A stretch of 64,000 nt of DNA, from positions 2,193,638-2,257,637 of the forward strand of contig RPFO01000389.1 in NCBI GenBank assembly GCA_009746045.1, in the 5' to 3' direction. Position numbers and translations under genes: made by a program. Below the pieces are notes generated by a model. That model saw only the letters and a list, made by a program, of their open reading frames with translations, searched no databases and was not told the DNA's origin. The stretch is from Mesostigma viride (taxonomy: Eukaryota; Streptophyta; Mesostigmatophyceae; Mesostigmatales; Mesostigmataceae). Shown here one piece after another: positions 39,031-50,554 of the stretch (positions within the stretch are counted from its first letter, which is position 1; each line of letters opens with the position of its first letter).

Positions 39031-39980
39031 GGGTAGGATGGATAGGGAAAAAAAGAGTGAAAAATGCAAGGTGTGGGGGAGTTCAATGTTTCACCTCGCG
39101 GCAAAAGTCATTGTGCCTGCCGCGTGTATTGACAAGCAGCTGTGGGCACGGTTGCAGCAAGTGAGTACACGCCAAGGGCCTAGACGGTTCATGCACTAGC
39201 ACACAGCCAATGGGACGAAACATCTGCACATATAACTTGGGTTCATCAATTCTGCACATTACCGGCTTGGGTTCATCAACTGAATTCTGCACCTTACACT
39301 TGCATGGCTCATGGTTTCAATCGCTGCTCAATTGACAGAAAATGCACAGGCCATCAACATTCAGATATGTTAATCCTGAAAAGTGACCTTCCACACCAGG
39401 AGAATGAAGGTCGATGCTGCTTTGACGCATGAGCCTAATCCACGTGCTCTCGGAGGTCTCCACCTCGGCAGGAGCACCTGCAGGCGTCGTGGCTCGCTTA
39501 CCTCAAGCAATATGCGCATGCTGAAAGCTACCGGGGTCTATGCAGAGTTACATTATCGGCCCGGACAAAGCACATCTTTCTCGGCAACGAAGCTCTGAGC
39601 AGCGCTATATTGTCGTGGCCGGACTTCAATGTCGCCATTAAAATGTCAAAAGCTGTTTGATTCGTCCAAGGAAAATGCGTGCATGGTAGACAGATAATAA
39701 GATGCCCGGGCGTATAGACATGACAAGCAACTGCTTAGATGGCGCTCCTCGCGTTTTCCCTCGACTCAGTTCGTAATGGCGCCTAATCCAATGCAGCAAA
39801 TGCACATGGGTGTGACCAGAATACAGAGCCTAGTGCACGCGGCATTATTGTTTGGTCTGTCGCACAATTGCTGTTGTGTTTGCAATTATTCTGCTCGCTA
39901 AGATGCAGGATTAACTTCGGCTTGATTTCTTAATTACCCTCGTGTGCAGGTCATACGGCTGACATTCCTCTAGCTTTCGT
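39031..39980. other. Non-coding stretch
   Basis: No recognisable gene. A short direct repeat (CTTGGGTTCATCAA) occurs at about 39236 and 39267. Confidence 0.45.
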
Positions 39981-39986
39981 ACAGTA

Positions 39987-40105
39987 ATTAATTAGGAACA
40001 TAACTCCGTTGGGAGTATATGTAGCACATAGCCCTGAGAAGGGGCATATGAGCCTATAATACATTCTAAGCTACTTCCTGCAAGGGTGGGAATGTAAACA
40101 ATTTT
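39987..40105 (-). repeat. Dispersed repeat, minus-strand copy of the 48.9/51.5-kb 3' end
   Basis: Its reverse complement matches the tails at about 48820-48930 and 51410-51510 (ACATAACTCCGTTGGGAGT, AGGGATATGTGCTAC, CCTTGCAGGAAGTAGC). Confidence 0.7.
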
Positions 40106-40150
40106 GCTTCCAGGTACTGAACAAGTGAACACGGCCTGCACCTCGACCCC

Positions 40151-40280
40151 CGAAGACGTAAAGGCATTACGTCGGAGTTTACGTACAGATCTGGAATAAA
40201 AAAACAGATCTGCATATACGCCTAGCCATCTGTATTTTTCGGGCCCTAACTTTACAGATCTGTCAAAAGCCCTTAATTAA
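40151..40280 (-). repeat. 130-bp repeat, right arm of the 3.5-kb inverted pair
   Basis: Reverse complement of 36772-36902 with a few mismatches (for example TTTACAG versus TTTTCAG). Both arms end outward in TTAATTAA. Confidence 0.8.
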
Positions 40281-40404
40281 CTCATGTGGGCACGGGGTCG
40301 TCGCCCTGTGAGAAAACAAACAAACACTTTATATTATATAATATAAAGTACATAAAACCTGCGAAAATACCTTGGACAGGCGGGGAACATGAAATATCGT
40401 GAAA

Positions 40405-40512
40405 ATCGAAAAAAACCCGCGAGACGCAGGCCGAGCGCGGGGTGAGGCGCGAACCAAGTGAACCGCTTTTGCATCCAGCAATCCGGCACGCTCTACTGCC
40501 TCGGCAGGGCAC
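40405..40512 (-). other. Possible tRNA-derived SINE head
   Basis: On the minus strand, GCCGAG and CTCGGC could close an acceptor-like stem. GTAGAGCGTGCCGGA resembles a tRNA A-box region, GGTTCGCGCC a B box, and a T7 run follows (Pol III stop). The anticodon and T stems do not fold cleanly, so it is not called a tRNA gene. Confidence 0.3.
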
Positions 40513-40964
40513 GTCGGTCGGTACTCAGTAGAGGCTGAGGCCTGAGCGTGTCTACTACAGATGTACATGTAAGATGTACTACTCATGTGCGATACTTATG
40601 GGCCTTGAGCAATTAAATAGGGTATCACTGACCTGAGACCTCCACTGACTATAGCCTGTGGCCGCCGAAAGGGGGGCCGCCGGGCCGGGTTGGGGACGGC
40701 GTGTACCATATCTACCAAACAAACAAAAGAAATTTAATTAAATAAGTACCCACGTGCCTTGAACGGCTGCAGGACAAACAAACAAACAAAAGGTTTTAAT
40801 TAAATAATAAAAACCCGGGACTCTAACTGGCTCCCCAACAAACAATCCCATAATAACAAACTTCCAATGCGGACGGTGTATTGTGTTCAAGATTGTTCAA
40901 GACTAGTGTCACCCGCTGGCTTCGCCCAGCCCAAAACAGGGTCCCTTTTTTTGGCAGTACTTCG

Positions 40965-41048
40965 GCCCGCTGCCCGCTGCCCGCAGCCCGCAGCCCGCTG
41001 CCCGCTGCCCGCTGCCCGCTGCCCGCTGCCCGCTGCCCGCTGCCCGCT
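40965..41048. repeat. 7-bp tandem repeat (GCCCGCT/A)12
   Basis: Twelve units, two of them GCCCGCA. It lies upstream of ELOF1. Confidence 0.9.
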
Positions 41049-41059
41049 GGAATAGTACG

Positions 41060-41240
41060 GTGCTCGCTTCGCTCGCGGATTGGTGCGCAGTACGGTGCTC
41101 GCTCGCTTCGCTCGCTCGCCGTACGGTGCTCGCTCGGTTCGCTCGCTCGCCGCGCGCAGCGCACAGCGAGCGCAGCGAGCTGTGCGCTGCGCGCAGGCCG
41201 CTGGCGCGGCCGCTCGCTCGGTTCGCTCGCTCGCTGGGAT
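41060..41240. repeat. GCTCGCTTCGCTCGC-rich block with strong hairpin
   Basis: It contains several near-palindromic GCTCGCTTCGCTCGC words and a perfect 16-bp stem (41152-41167 with 41179-41194, GCGCGCAGCGCACAGC) around an 11-nt loop. It may be a repeat insertion; it lies about 460 bp before the ELOF1 start. Confidence 0.8.
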
Positions 41241-41655
41241 TGGTGGTTAGTGGTTCCGGTTGTTTTGGATTGGCTGTGTACTCCGCGATGCCTTGGATAC
41301 TGGATAGTGCGGGATGACCCCCAATTGCGATATTAGTATAATAGGATTGTTCATGATTTATGCACAGTATGAAGCAGCTATGGTATACAAAACGAGGCAT
41401 GACAGGCAGCGCATGGGCCATGGGCAGCGGGATCACGAAACTCACCTTGCAATGCATATACGTTCCAATATCGGCAAACCAGATATATATTAACTCTATC
41501 GACTCGTTTAAAATCTTGTTGATTTGAAGGCTCCTGGGCACGCTTTGGAAGTTTTTGCTTTTACCTCAAAAAGCAGCAAGCTTGCGTTTTGGCTCAGGGA
41601 AGGGCTGTTCAGCTGATTATTATCTGGGCATTCAGGGTTAGCTGCTAACGCCAAC

Positions 41656-43527
41656 ATGGGGAAAAGGGCCAAGGCCAAAGCCCCGCCAAAGAAGAAGCAG
41701 AAGACCGTGCCCAAAGTGTTCAATTGTCCCTTTTGTAACCATGCATCCAGCTGCGAGTGCCGGATGTAAGTGGCTGACTAAAAGGTCCACTTCGCTGCAC
41801 AGTTAACCTAAACGTCGATTTGTCACACTCGATACGAGGTCCTTGTTCACCATCACAGTATGAAGCTGCGGGTTTAGTCTTGTGTCCAAATATAATGTAC
41901 ATATTCGTTGTATTTTTGCCATCATTGCGGGCCATGAAATTCTTGTTGTGGGTATCAAGGAGACAACCAGCGCAGGCCAGAAATCGGGAGAATCCGGACT
42001 ATGGTAGCTCGAGCCTGCCGTTATCTTGTCCGCGTTTTCGAGTCGTTCAGGATGATGAATATGAATGGAGATGGAAATGTGTAGCCTTGTGCATTGAAAT
42101 TATGGCTGGCTTACGTGTAGAGCGACTAGATGACCTAGACGGTGGGGCCGGAAACAGCTTGCTTGATCAGGGCGTGTGTTTCGAGCCTAACTGGCCGGGA
42201 GTGTCTAGTGGTGAGCACCATTGCTGCGATCGCTCTCCCACCATTTACGAGGAAATACCCGCAAATGGAAAACCACTGAAAAGGTCTAGCTAGTCAGTCA
42301 TTACGTTAGCCACGCCATGATTCCAAACGTCCAAGAACTGCACACGGTGCAAAGGCAAAAAGCCGGAGGACAGCACTTTCAAATGTATGGCAAAGAGCGC
42401 GCGTGAAGCTGATTTTCCCTCTTCCTTAATGACCGTCCTGATGCGACTGGCAGGGACCGGGATAACGAGGTTGGGAAGATCGAATGCCGGATCTGCAAAG
42501 AGAATTTCAAGGTCGCTATCAACAGTATCCTTCCAATGCGGCTGCCGGGTTATTTTAGGTACTAGGCTTTGTTTCCCTTCCCTTTGTATTCCTCTTTCTT
42601 AGACTAGGAACGTTATCTCTGTTTGCTTTACCTCCACCTATCGGTTGTGGCATATGCCCTTGATCACAGCCTGCGGCGAAATTCTGAAATCAAACCATCG
42701 GACATTGTTTCTTTTGCCACGGTGCTCAAGACCTCAGCGATCCGATTGATGTGTAAGTATCGGCGCGGCTCATCCTTCTAACACCCTGTGTTTACTTGCA
42801 TGATTTGATTGTTTTTAGTACCTTAGTACTGGCGTCATGCCAACCAGCCACCCCGTGGTGTCACCTATCTCCACCTGGTACCAACCGACCTACCTGCCCA
42901 CCTACCTAGCAAGGTGGTGGATTCCCTGCTTTATATGGATGCACCTTGCCTGCCGTTGCTGGCCCGATTCCATTTTTGGTGCAAGTCAGTCTGTGAGTCT
43001 TTCGGCTGTTGTTTCTTAAGGTTTGCTTTGGAGCTTAATCCAGGTCGTTTTGACAGAACGGTTGGTATTGTCTTTTTGGTATGGCCGGCTTACAAACAGT
43101 TGCACAATTCAAGTGCTGTTTTAATTCTTCCTCATCTTAGTGCGTAGCTGCGCAGGAGTAAGTGGTGTCCCGATGCTGATATGTTAGGCCTGTGCTCTTT
43201 TTCAACATGGTCGCAAGACGCGGGCCTTACGAAGTTGCCTTGCGAAGCCGTAGTGGAGCAGTGCGGCATTCAAAGGCAAAGTTGCCGACACATAATCTGT
43301 TGAGGTTTAGTTGTTGCGATCGCAGTTCCCGATCCCACACCCACCTCACTAGCCCCCTTCCCCACCCTGCACACCCACATAACCTCTGTCCCACACATAT
43401 ATTCCAGCAAACATTTTCGCTCACTTGCTCTCTTACCTTGCCTTGGACCTCCCCTTTGCCACGAACTCTTCTTTCAAACAGGTATTCCGCCTGGATCGAT
43501 GCCTGCGAGGAGGTGAACGAAGGGTGA
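41656..43527 (+). CDS. ELOF1: ELOF1/Elf1 transcription elongation factor, four exons
   Basis: Exons 41656-41765, 42454-42524, 42731-42752 and 43482-43527 join to 82 codons plus TGA. Donors are GTAAGT, GTATCC and GTAAGT; acceptors end AG (CAG, AAG, CAG). The protein starts MGKRAKAKAPPKKK, then has the zinc ribbon CPFCNH and CRIC, then NNLSDPIDVYSAWIDACEE. Human ELOF1 has 83 residues with the same order. The family is a small nuclear zinc-ribbon factor that binds elongating RNA polymerase II and helps transcription-coupled repair. Every intron boundary keeps the frame (phases 2, 1, 2). The third exon is only 22 nt. No damage is seen, so this is a working host gene inside repeat-rich DNA. Confidence 0.93.
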
Positions 43528-44479
43528 AGGCGTTTTCACTGTACTCCAGTGGCGGGCACTACTTATATCCCTTTAGCATGGCCATCCAAAAGAAGAACTA
43601 CGGGGGCCAAGTTTGGGGCCTGGGGAGAGCTGATTCAGGGGGCAGACAAGTATATGTGAGCACGCCAGGGTGACAGGCCTGATCGCAGTTTGCAGATTGG
43701 CTGTTGAAAGACTGGGCCTTTGCATCTGCGTGTGCAAACTGTTAGTAGTCACTCACTTGATACGCGGATCAACGTGCTGAGGGCGCAAGATTCTGCACTC
43801 TGCAGAGGCAGTTGAAGAGGGAGAAAGTTTTTATTGCATAGAGGCAATTTCCCTTTGCTGTGTTGCTCTATCCGGTAATATGTTGAGGTTGGTGAACAGT
43901 AGGACGGGATGTTAGCATCTAGTGCGGAAGCTCTTTGCTTACCTTGAGTGGTCAGCAGCTATCTGAGAGGCCGTGACTTCGTCCATTCACTTGACCGCGC
44001 CGTTGTAATGCTCCTGGTATGGGTTATCGGCATTGGGTCAACCCTCACTGAGCAAGCTAGTTACATGGAGTACATGGCTAGTGTCCATGCGAGAGTACGG
44101 CAGTTAAACTCTAGACCAGTTCAGGTTTCACTTATTTGTGACACCCTGGCCGTGACGCATGTCAATACTTAATAGATTTCGTGCTGTTTCGTAGCAATGC
44201 ACATGCCCATCGTGCGGTGGGCAGTTTATTTCGTGGTCCGACAACTCTTACTTATCAATACCAAAGTTTCTCTATGTACAACATTCGTAAATTTGGAACA
44301 TTTAGTGATCAATGTTTCATTGTAAGTGCAAGGCCCTAGCTGGAAAACAACCACAACACTTGGCCAAAAAAACAGCAAGGATACTGTGGTTCATAGAAGC
44401 CACGAGCCACGAGCCACGAGGTAGCCATGGCTGACGGCGGAGCTCATAACTTTAACGTTTGGGCACCAAATTCGGCCAT
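43528..44479. other. ELOF1 downstream region, no further gene seen
   Basis: It should hold the ELOF1 3' UTR. No AATAAA close to the stop is clear; AAAG/TGTAA-like words are scattered. A 9-bp repeat (CACGAGCCA x 3) lies near 44398-44425. Confidence 0.45.
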
Positions 44480-44930
44480 TTAATTAATTAAGAAGCACGT
44501 GACTGCGTCACGTGGGTGCCAATACAGAGTAAAGGAACCTTCGACCCTATATACACAGCGAGAAGGAGGGAGGGCGCCCTAGCTTCTCTCACTGCCGCAA
44601 GTGGGCAGGCCACAGAGCGCTCTCTCCACGGCATGGTGCATCATGCCGGGGCGCAACACTGTGGGTGCAATACAACCAGTGCATTACCATAGGTAGGCTG
44701 ACGCATAGCTTATGCTACAAATGTGAGGTGGGCTCAAGACGTCGGCTAATTAAGGCGCAAGCTGATGACCACAAGGTGCCAGAGCTAATTGAAGGTACTA
44801 TAACGCTGTGCGCTAATATCGTTTCAAGTGCTGTAATGCCTAAGCTATCCCATAATCGATTGCCCCCAGCTAGACAACTAGCTTGAGTGCTCTATCCCGG
44901 GGAAGCTTGGGGGGGCTTCCACAGTTTCTT
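44480..44930 (+). repeat. Dispersed repeat family R1, copy 1
   Basis: It resembles 50095-50540: GCACGTGA...GCGTCA, AGGAGGGAGGGCGCCCTAGC, TTCTCTCACTGCC, then a CTATCCCGGGG end followed by LINE ORF1 sequence (antisense here, sense at 50.5 kb). Confidence 0.65.
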
Positions 44931-45357
44931 GTTGACATAAAGGTCCCCGACCCGCCAGTACACTTTGTTTGGTCTTGTGGCGGATGTAGTCGGGCCACTG
45001 ATCGCGGCGTTGCTGCTGCTGGGCTGGCGTCAGGTCGTCGTCAAGCGACCAGGAGGTGTCCACCAGCTTCTTGCGGCGAGAGAGGAACCGAACTCGGGCT
45101 GTGATGTCGCTGAAGGTGAGGACCACTGGAGGGGGCCCAGCCTTGGCCCGTGGATGGGGCAGGCGGTAGGCGCCCTGCAGTGCCGCACCTGGCAGCTCCA
45201 TGCACGCCAAGAGTTGCTTCTTCAGCTCGTCGAGAATAGAGTCTGGGGTCTCCTCCGGCTGCATGTCGAAGCGCCTGAGGATGACCCGGCAGCGGCGACG
45301 GTCGCGGTGAATTCGGCCATGAATATCCCAAATGCTTCGTCTTTCTAAGACGCTCAC
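44883..45357 (-). pseudogene. LINE ORF1 fragment (L1 ORF1p-like RRM)
   Basis: On the minus strand a 159-aa frame gives RRCRVILRRFDMQPEET, LPGAALQGAYRLPHPRAK, PPVVLTFSDITARVRFLSRR and SLDDDLTPAQQQQRRDQWP, the pattern of the Transposase_22/L1 ORF1p RNA-binding domain and its C-terminal tail. The N-terminal coiled coil is missing. It is related to the plus-strand copies at 47219-48500 and 50555-51080. Confidence 0.7.
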
Positions 45358-45359
45358 GC

Positions 45360-47218
45360 TGATATATTTTCCCGAAACTCAAACGCAATATTATGACGAG
45401 CAAATGCTCGACTACTGTCCAAAAGCCTGCAAAAAGTCCTAAATTTAGGACGCTGGGGAATGCGTATTTAATCATGTAAACAGTAATATTTGACCCTGGC
45501 ATTTGTGCCACTGAGAAATAATATAGTTTTTAAATTTCTATCAAAGACCTAGGTTCAAATAACGACGTTTAGTACCAAAACTGGCCCTGCCCCATGGCAG
45601 ACCTCGAACGAAAAAAATGGCCCAAAATTGAAACTAGGACTTTTTAGGACCACCATGTATATCACCCATCACCACGCCACCCACACAGTCCCATTAGCTT
45701 CTTACCAATCCTCAGGGCCCCACGGGACCCTACGCGGCCTTGGGGAGGTGGGGCAGCGTATAACAAGGCCGTACCGTGCTGTGGCTGCACGTATATATAC
45801 GCGTGCCTAACGGTGTCACAGATGGGGCAGATCATGCAATATAAGGTTGTATGGTTGCTGAGGTTGCCTGGCTTGAACATGACCCACCCCTTACGGCAAA
45901 CTCTCTCTAAGCATATACCATAGCTTGTTTAATGTCACGGGCATGCTGGCCACCACCCAGGAAGGAGAGGACACCACATTTGTATGGCAACTTACACAGG
46001 ATAGCAGCCAGATGAAGTTGTTAAAGGGCACTATCCAACATGCCACACTTTGCATGCATTCTAGGGGGGGGGAGAGCTGTAAAAGCATCACATATAAGCA
46101 GCACAAGAACAGATAGAACAACTGCAAGCAATGGGCCCATGGCAGATAATGAACGCAACCGTAACATAGCTGGGAAGCATGCGTAACTTAGCAGCAGCGA
46201 ACAAGGAAGATTGCGACGATAGAAGGTACATGCCGTAAACCAACTACGTAAGCCATGTACATGCACAGAAACTGCCCTGTCTTTCAGGCATAGCCGGCTG
46301 ACACTTACTGCTACGACTACGCTACCCCTTACACCTAACCACGGAGAGAACCCGGCACACACCTGCTTGTTACGTCGCCACATCCAGGTGGATGCATTAA
46401 GAATCGCGGATATCCGCAGCCAGCCAGCTTACCGGCACAAGAACGCAGCCAAACTTACAAAATGGTTCGAAAGTAACGTAAGACACGCCGGAGCATTGTT
46501 CTAGGCCCAAGAGATATCGAAAGACAAGTCCTGTCACGTGCGCTCGCTACCCAGCCTTGACGTTCTGTAAAATGGTCGACAGTAAACTTCGGGCAAGAAC
46601 ACCCAGGCCCGGGCGCTCCCTTGTCAGATATACCGTTTCCAAACTCTATACTACGATTAAAATCAAGCGCAAAAACTGCCTGGCCTGGTGCGGGCAACGT
46701 TTCCTCACGCACTGACATGTTTGTGCTCAAAATCGACCGTCCGGGCGCAGGCGATCTGTGACCTACTCATGTTGAGCAGCCGTGCTACACATGCAAACGC
46801 AAATAATTTCGTAACCAAATTCAGACCCTTTAAGCATAAGTACCAAGCTTTCGTTCTTGCTACTGGGCGCCCAAAACGATAAGCTCACGTGAAAATGCCG
46901 CCCATATTTGTCAGGTCGCCATATCCGCCGCACATCATTCCCGCACCCACTTTTTTGGCCCAAAATCTCTGTATTTTTGGTCGAGGTACGTACATTCCCG
47001 CGCATCTACCCGGTACCCGGTACGGAATCCGGGTACGATGTACCGGTATCACGGGTAGAGTACATCTTGGAGGTCACGGTCCACTAGGGGTATGGACCAT
47101 ATAGTGACCCCCCCTGCCCGGTACCTCGGTTATAGTGACCTTAGGACTTTTTAGGACCAAGTCCTAAATTTAGGACGGCCGGCTGATTAACACTACGCAA
47201 CGCAGCCTGGCGGCTGCG
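45360..47218. other. Non-coding between LINE fragments
   Basis: No gene is seen. Words GTCCTAAATTTAGGAC and TAGGACTTTTTAGGACCA recur at about 45430, 45632 and 47140-47175. A GGTACC-rich inverted repeat lies at about 47005-47050. Confidence 0.45.
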
Positions 47219-48500
47219 ATGAGCCAAGAAAATTCGCCTGCAGCTTCGGCTGTCATTTCCCCCGGCCTGCCAGGCAGCGCGACCACTACTCAAGCGTTAG
47301 TAGTGCACTCGGCTCCTGCGGCCTCGCCCTCGGCATCGCCAGATCCTAAACGCAGTCAGCCAGCAGAACAACGCCCATCTGAACTGCGGTCCCGGCCCAA
47401 ACCTTTCAAGGTCGACGATCACGACTGGACTGACATGGCTCCAGCAACTGCCATGCATTTCCTCTTCTTTGGGGATCATGCCTCGCTTTACGACCTGGGC
47501 CTCCATCTCCACGACATCAACCGCCTCATCCACCCCGACGGCACCAACATGCGTAGTGACTTTCTGTTCGGGCAGGCCCGCCCCCAACTCCAGCACACCA
47601 TTCTCAACTCCCTTATCATGCGCTCTGATGGCGAGATCTGGGCTCCATCCATCTCCGCAACCACACTCCGTTCCATCCTTACGGAAGCCCTCCAGCAGCA
47701 CGTGACCCCCCTCGCTGCAGATGTGGCAGCCATGGGGGGCACGCTGGCTACTGAGCTCCCTCACCTTTCCACTGCCACCTCCGCCTCCACCGCCGACATC
47801 AAGGCCCAGCTCCTCGACATCGACAAGCGCATCCACGCCAACGCCATCGCCATTGAGTGCCTGCAAGACACCGCCCAGGCGGTGAAGGACATCGCTGCCC
47901 AGCCGGCATCTGCTGGCCCGGCCAGCGACACTCCTTCCACCCAGACCTGGGCGGACCCCCTTCCACCCAGACCTGGGTGGGCACCACACCACCTCCACCA
48001 CCTCCACCATCGCGGCACAGCTCAAGCAACAAGCCCTCGACCTTCGTGAGGAGGCCGACCTCACCAAGCGCAGCCACAATGGCATAGTCAAGCACTTCGA
48101 CCAGCCGGTAGGTGAGAACTCGGAGACGCTTCTCATGGCGTTTAGGCGCGACATTCTTACCCCCATGCAACTCACTAGCTGGTGAGCTGCGGATGTCGGC
48201 TGTCCGCCTTCCCCGCGCGTGGGGTAAGGCTGGCTCGGTCCCCGCGCTCCTCACCTAGCGGATGAGCTGCCGTTCCTTAAATGCCGCAAGAAGCTCTCGA
48301 GGACTCGCTACACGCTGGACGACGACTTGACCCTGGCAAAGCAACAACGGCGGCGCAAGCTATGGCCGACCTACCTTCAGCTCCGGCAGAGCCGGCAGGG
48401 GCGAAACCGGTATATACTTGAGGGGGGACGTCATCCACGTCGACCACAAGCCCTGGCAGGCGACCCCTGCCAGTGACCCCAGCAACCCCAGTCTAGGGAA
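47219..48500 (+). pseudogene. LINE ORF1, near full length but frameshifted
   Basis: The frame starts MSQENSPAAS at 47219 with a Ser/Pro/Ala-rich head, then a helical middle (DIKAQLLDIDKRIHANAIAIECL). A 26-bp tandem duplication (CCTTCCACCCAGACCTGGG, near 47934-47985) puts the rest out of frame; it continues as IAAQLKQQALDLREEADLTK and HFDQPVGENSETLLMAF. A degraded RRM end gives YTLDDDLTLAKQQRRRKLWP. No ORF2 follows. Confidence 0.7.
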
Positions 48501-48544
48501 TATATCAGTAGTGTATATTAGAAGGCTCAGCCTATAGCACGTGG

Positions 48545-48930
48545 CCTACGCGCATGTGCGCCCATAATGGCCCCTCCCATGGATGATGCCAAGTCAGAAT
48601 AGCCACGCCCTGCCTATAATCGGACTCCCCATGGATGTTGCATTAAGAATTTAGCCAAGCTTTGCCTATACAGAGAGTCACTCTCTGCTGAGAAGCCAGT
48701 GACGCCCTAGCTTTTGTATAGCCATGATGATCTTCCACCACATGCCAGGCCCCCTTTGTGCTCTGAGAGATCATGGTGGTGCAGGTGCCCTTGGTGCACC
48801 TAGAGCAAGTGTCGTTTACATCCCCACCCTTGCATGAAGTAGCCCAGAATGTATTAAAAGCCATGTGTATGCCCCTTCTCAGGGATATGTGCTACTACAT
48901 GTACTCCCAACGGAGTTATGTTCCAAATTA
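48545..48930 (+). repeat. Dispersed repeat family R2, copy 1
   Basis: It resembles 51165-51515 (CATGGATGATGCCA, TGCCTATA...CAGAGAGTC, CTCTGCTGAGAAGCCA, ATAGCCATGATGATCTTCCA, then a common end ACGGAGTTATGTT). It follows LINE ORF1 sequence in both places, so it is probably the non-coding tail of the same composite. Confidence 0.7.
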
Positions 48931-48947
48931 ATTCATTAATTTAGAAG

Positions 48948-49110
48948 CATTCATAGCGATTCGGGCCGTGGTGCCCACAACCCTGTAACTAGGACCTAGA
49001 TAGCTTACATCATCCATTCCATGCCATGTTCCCCTCCCACTGAGGACCGACTTATGCTCACGGGACGCAGTCACGTGTCTATTAATTAATGAATTAATAG
49101 AAGCATGCAC
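48948..49110 (+). repeat. Dispersed repeat family R3, copy 1
   Basis: Near-identical to 49495-49650 and partly to 49990-50110. Landmarks CATAGCG(A/G)TTCGGGCC, ACCCTGTAACTAGGACCTAG, CACGTGTCTATTAATTA. Confidence 0.75.
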
Positions 49111-49494
49111 CCATGTAGGCTATTGACAAAGTCTGTGACCGATGCATGCGCATGGCACTATCCTGGCGCGCGCCCTGGCCTTGTGAGCCGGGGGAAGGGG
49201 GCCGGACCAACAGCAGGATTTACTCGCTGAGCTAATTTATGCCGACGACATCACGTTATGGCCGAGTCACCTGGCGTGCCCCAGGCCGCGCGCGGCATGG
49301 CTGCCACCCGCGGACTTTTCGTGATAGACTCGGCATGGACATGTGCTACCCTAGACGTGACGGGCTCACACCCGGGCAGCCTCCTGCATGGTTTGTCTGT
49401 AATATGGAGGCAGATGGTACGCAAGGATAGATGGCAAGTAGTGATGAAGGAGACCACCCCCAAGTCTGTGGGGGCTCCGCGTGTGACCGCGTAT

Positions 49495-49650
49495 GGCATT
49501 CATAGCGGTTCGGGCCGTTGTGCCCACAACCCTGTAACTAGGACCTAGATAGCTTACATCATCCATTCCATCCCATGTTTCCCTCCCACTGAGGACTTAT
49601 GCTCACGTGACGCGGTCACGTGTCTATTAATTAGTTAATTAATCACACTC
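49495..49650 (+). repeat. Dispersed repeat family R3, copy 2
   Basis: See copy 1; it differs by small indels. The sequence between the copies (49111-49494) and after (49651-50090) has no gene I recognise. Confidence 0.75.
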
Positions 49651-50094
49651 ATTGAGCAGCCGGCGTCTGCTAGCTTTGGCTGGACTGCTGGCGCTCGAGG
49701 CTCGTGCAGTCGGTCAAAATCAGCCTCAAAACCGAGGCCATGGCCCTCCGCCTGGCCACCCCCCTGCCTGAGCTCTGCCTCTTATATTAGAAAACACCAA
49801 GGTAAACTACCCCGCTTCCAGCCGCTCCAAGCTGCTCGGCAGTTGTTTAGACGGGACGGGTACACGCCCGGGAAGCCGCCAGGGGGGGCCTGGTCTGTCT
49901 GTATATGGAGGCAGATGGCCCGCAATGATCGGTAGTGCAGGATACCAACCCCAAGTCAGTGGGGGCTCCGCGTGTGACCAAGTTTGGCATGCATAGCGAT
50001 TCTGACAGGCCGTTGACTGTGTCCACAGTAGTACCCTGTAACTAGGAACTAGTAGATACTGCTACATCCATCCACCCCATTATTTAATTAATGT

Positions 50095-50540
50095 TAAGCA
50101 CGTGAGCTGCGTCATGAACGTGGGTGCCGCTACGAAGTAGAGGAACCTCCTTAACCTATACACAACGAGGAGGGAGGGCGCCCTAGCTTCTCTCACTGCC
50201 CCAATTCAGTAGTGGGCGGGCCGCAGGCCTAATTAGAGCGCTCTCTCCGCATGGTTCATGGTGCGGGGCTGCGGGCGCAACTGTGGGTGCAGTACAACAA
50301 GAAGCTGATGCTGCAAAGGTGAGGTGCGGTTGAGACATAGGCTAAGGCGCAAGCAACTGGCCACATTGAGCCATGCAGGATCGCACGCCATCACATACAT
50401 GCCGATCTAAACAGCAAGCGAAGTTACTGCTGAGCTAGTGTCATTCCAAGACATTATATAGTGCCTGAGCTATCCCAGTGACCCAGTCCATTGCCGCCAC
50501 TTAGCCAACTATCCCGGGGGAGCCCGTTGGGGCTTCCACA
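50095..50540 (+). repeat. Dispersed repeat family R1, copy 2
   Basis: Diverged copy of 44480-44930. Confidence 0.65.
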
Positions 50541-50554
50541 TTTGGGGGGGGCAA

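Noticed and set aside
38023-39104. Long His/Thr- and Cys/Val-rich open frames on both strands
   Set aside because: They are translations of the 8-bp microsatellite in several frames at once; no start context or homology.
41820-42293. 157-aa frame as a separate gene
   Set aside because: It lies in intron 1 of ELOF1 and has no recognisable domain.
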